Shown here: positions 4,459 through 5,621 of the stretch, one piece after another
Layout of the letters: each line of letters begins with the position of its first letter
Numbering within the stretch: the first letter of the stretch is position 1
Source of the DNA: JBPBPI01 sp050954885
GTDB taxonomy: Bacteria > Pseudomonadota > Alphaproteobacteria > Caedimonadales > Caedimonadaceae
Direction: 5' to 3'
Length of the DNA: 5,621 nucleotides
Assembly: GCA_050954885.1 (NCBI GenBank)
Contig: JBPBPI010000042.1
Location: forward strand, 1 to 5,621
Program-made: the position numbers and the translations under genes
The notes under the pieces: model-generated
Told to the model about the DNA's origin: nothing
Databases searched by the model: none
What the model saw: only the letters and a program-made list of their open reading frames with translations

Positions 4459-5621
4459 TCAGGCGGCGGCGGCGGCGGCGAGCGCCGAGAACAGGCGAAA
4501 CTGGTTCTTGATCGCCACGACGCGCAGGCCCTGGATGAGATAGGGACAGAACAGGACGTCGAGCCGTCCGGGGTTCAGCAGGTTGCGCACGACGATCGTT
4601 GCTGCAGCCATGGCGTCCGCGTCCTCGACCAGGCCGTTCGTTTCCATCGTCGCGTACTCGGCGACCAGTTCGGCCTTGAGGATTTTCGGCGTGACGATCG
4701 GCTGCCCGGCGCCGAAGGGAGTGCCGTCATCGGCCACCTTCGAGCGCGGGAACTTCTGCGTCACCATCGCCGACAGCTGCCGGGTGATCGCCATCAGCGT
4801 GTAGAGCGTCTCGCAGTCCAGATACGACTGGTCCGGCTGCCCGAAAGCGTTGTCCTGATAGGTGGTGATCGCGCGCAGGATCGCGGTGTTGCCTGCATTG
4901 TCGTGGGACAGCAGCGCGATGCCGTTGGTGAGCAGGGTCTGCTTCTGCGAGGCGTTGAACCGGCTCGCCGGCGGCGGCGCCATGAAGCCCTGCAGCTGCA
5001 GCGTCTGCACCGGCCGCGCCGGGTCCGCCTTCAAGGCCGGCGCTGCGGCGGCGAGAATCTGCGCCGTCGCCTCCCAGGGCGGCGTCGGGCTGTCATAGTA
5101 GCCGAAGATGTCGGTGTGCGGGTCGTTGTTGGTGCCGCCGAAGGTGACGAGGCTGGCCTCGCTCTGCACCACGGACATCCAGGCATGCCCGAACACCTGC
5201 CGCACGGACGACCAGCGCGTTGCCATGAGCGCCTTGATCGAGGCGACCGCGGCGGAGCCGGTAAAGCCGCAGCCGACGAAGTCGTAGGCGACGTCGCCCA
5301 GGATCGCGTCGAGCCCGCTCAGGTCGGGGTCGGCCGTGCCGTTGTTCGCGTCCGAGATCGCCACGGTGACGCCGGCCGGCAGGATTTCCCCGTTCGGCAG
5401 CCCATAGAAGTTCATGCGCAGGTCGACGGAGTTACCGCTCAGCCCCTTGTGCTTCGAGGTCCAAGTGAGCACGCCGCCCGAAGCCGTCACGGTCATCGGC
5501 AGCTCGGTGTTGAGTGCTGCCGCCGCCACCACCGCCGCCGCCATGGTGGTCGCGGTGTCGCCGACATTGACCAGCGACGCGACCAGCTGGCCGCCCACAT
5601 AGGTCGACAGGGTGCCGGCCT
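4459..5621 (-). CDS. Contractile tail sheath protein, Mu gpL-like (5' end outside window)
   Basis: The frame is open from the right edge to TGA at 4461-4459, giving 386 visible residues plus one partial codon. The GTG at 5598 is not the real start, since homologous-looking sequence (AGTLSTYVGGQLVASLVNVG) continues through it. Compared with Mu gpL (about 495 residues), roughly 100 N-terminal residues are missing. Family signatures are clear: HTDIFGYYDSPTPPWEATAQ in the middle, then RPVQTLQLQGFMAPP, ITTYQDNAFGQPDQSYLDCE, TQKFPRSKVADDGTPFGAGQ, IVTPKILKAELVAEYATME, and near the end NPGRLDVLFCPYLIQGLRVV. Sheath subunits form the outer tail cylinder, which contracts to drive the tube through the envelope. 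The C-terminus normally forms part of the interlocking mesh between subunits. Here it ends in an unusual run of alanines after QFRLFSAL. The next gene downstream is the tube protein, as expected. Confidence 0.94.
   Translation of the reverse strand, partial: AGTLSTYVGGQLVASLVNVGDTATTMAAAVVAAAALNTELPMTVTASGGVLTWTSKHKGLSGNSVDLRMNFYGLPNGEILPAGVTVAISDANNGTADPDLSGLDAILGDVAYDFVGCGFTGSAAVASIKALMATRWSSVRQVFGHAWMSVVQSEASLVTFGGTNNDPHTDIFGYYDSPTPPWEATAQILAAAAPALKADPARPVQTLQLQGFMAPPPASRFNASQKQTLLTNGIALLSHDNAGNTAILRAITTYQDNAFGQPDQSYLDCETLYTLMAITRQLSAMVTQKFPRSKVADDGTPFGAGQPIVTPKILKAELVAEYATMETNGLVEDADAMAAATIVVRNLLNPGRLDVLFCPYLIQGLRVVAIKNQFRLFSALAAAAAA
4462..4480 (-). repeat. GGC/GCC trinucleotide tract coding for the sheath's terminal polyalanine
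   Basis: A run of GGC-type triplets on the plus strand directly next to the sheath stop gives the six terminal alanines (GCC codons) on the minus strand. It is the second in-frame alanine triplet tract in the window; the other is in the tape measure gene. Confidence 0.7.

Overview
The window is one continuous piece of the tail-morphogenesis operon of a Mu-like, contractile-tailed phage or prophage (myovirus type). Every supported gene is on the minus strand, so transcription runs from high to low coordinates. The base composition is strongly GC-rich, and third codon positions are mostly G or C. This points to a high-GC proteobacterial host, for example an alpha- or betaproteobacterium, but nothing here fixes the genus or shows whether the phage is free or integrated.

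In order of transcription the layout is as follows. The tail sheath protein (4459-5621) is cut by the right edge. The tail tube protein (4048-4419) follows. Next is a tail assembly chaperone gene read in two forms: a short form (3692-4048) and a longer -1 frameshift product (ending at 3618) made at a T-TTT-TTG slippery site at 3776-3782. After that comes a 253-residue phage structural protein of unassigned role (2855-3616), then the tape measure protein (789-2843, TTG start). Last is the N-terminal 264 residues of a Mu gpN-type ("DNA circularization") baseplate-associated protein (1-792), cut by the left edge.

The genes are packed almost end to end. There are ATGA/TGATG stop-start overlaps at 789-792 and 4046-4050, a 1-base gap at 3617, an 11-base gap at 2844-2854 and a 38-base (tube ribosome-binding) leader at 4421-4458 (39 bases counting 4420). 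I see no promoter, terminator, RNA gene, insertion sequence, CRISPR array or attachment site. No stretch of 300 bases is without a gene.

Together the products make the tail. The tape measure protein, kept soluble by the two chaperone forms, sets tail length. The tube protein stacks around it, the sheath polymerises around the tube, and the gpN-type protein belongs to the distal baseplate end where tube growth starts. The gene order sheath, tube, chaperone, tape measure, gpN matches phage Mu. The extra 253-residue gene between chaperone and tape measure is the main departure. The region is otherwise a recognisable tail module, and I do not see evidence of a wholly new system in it.
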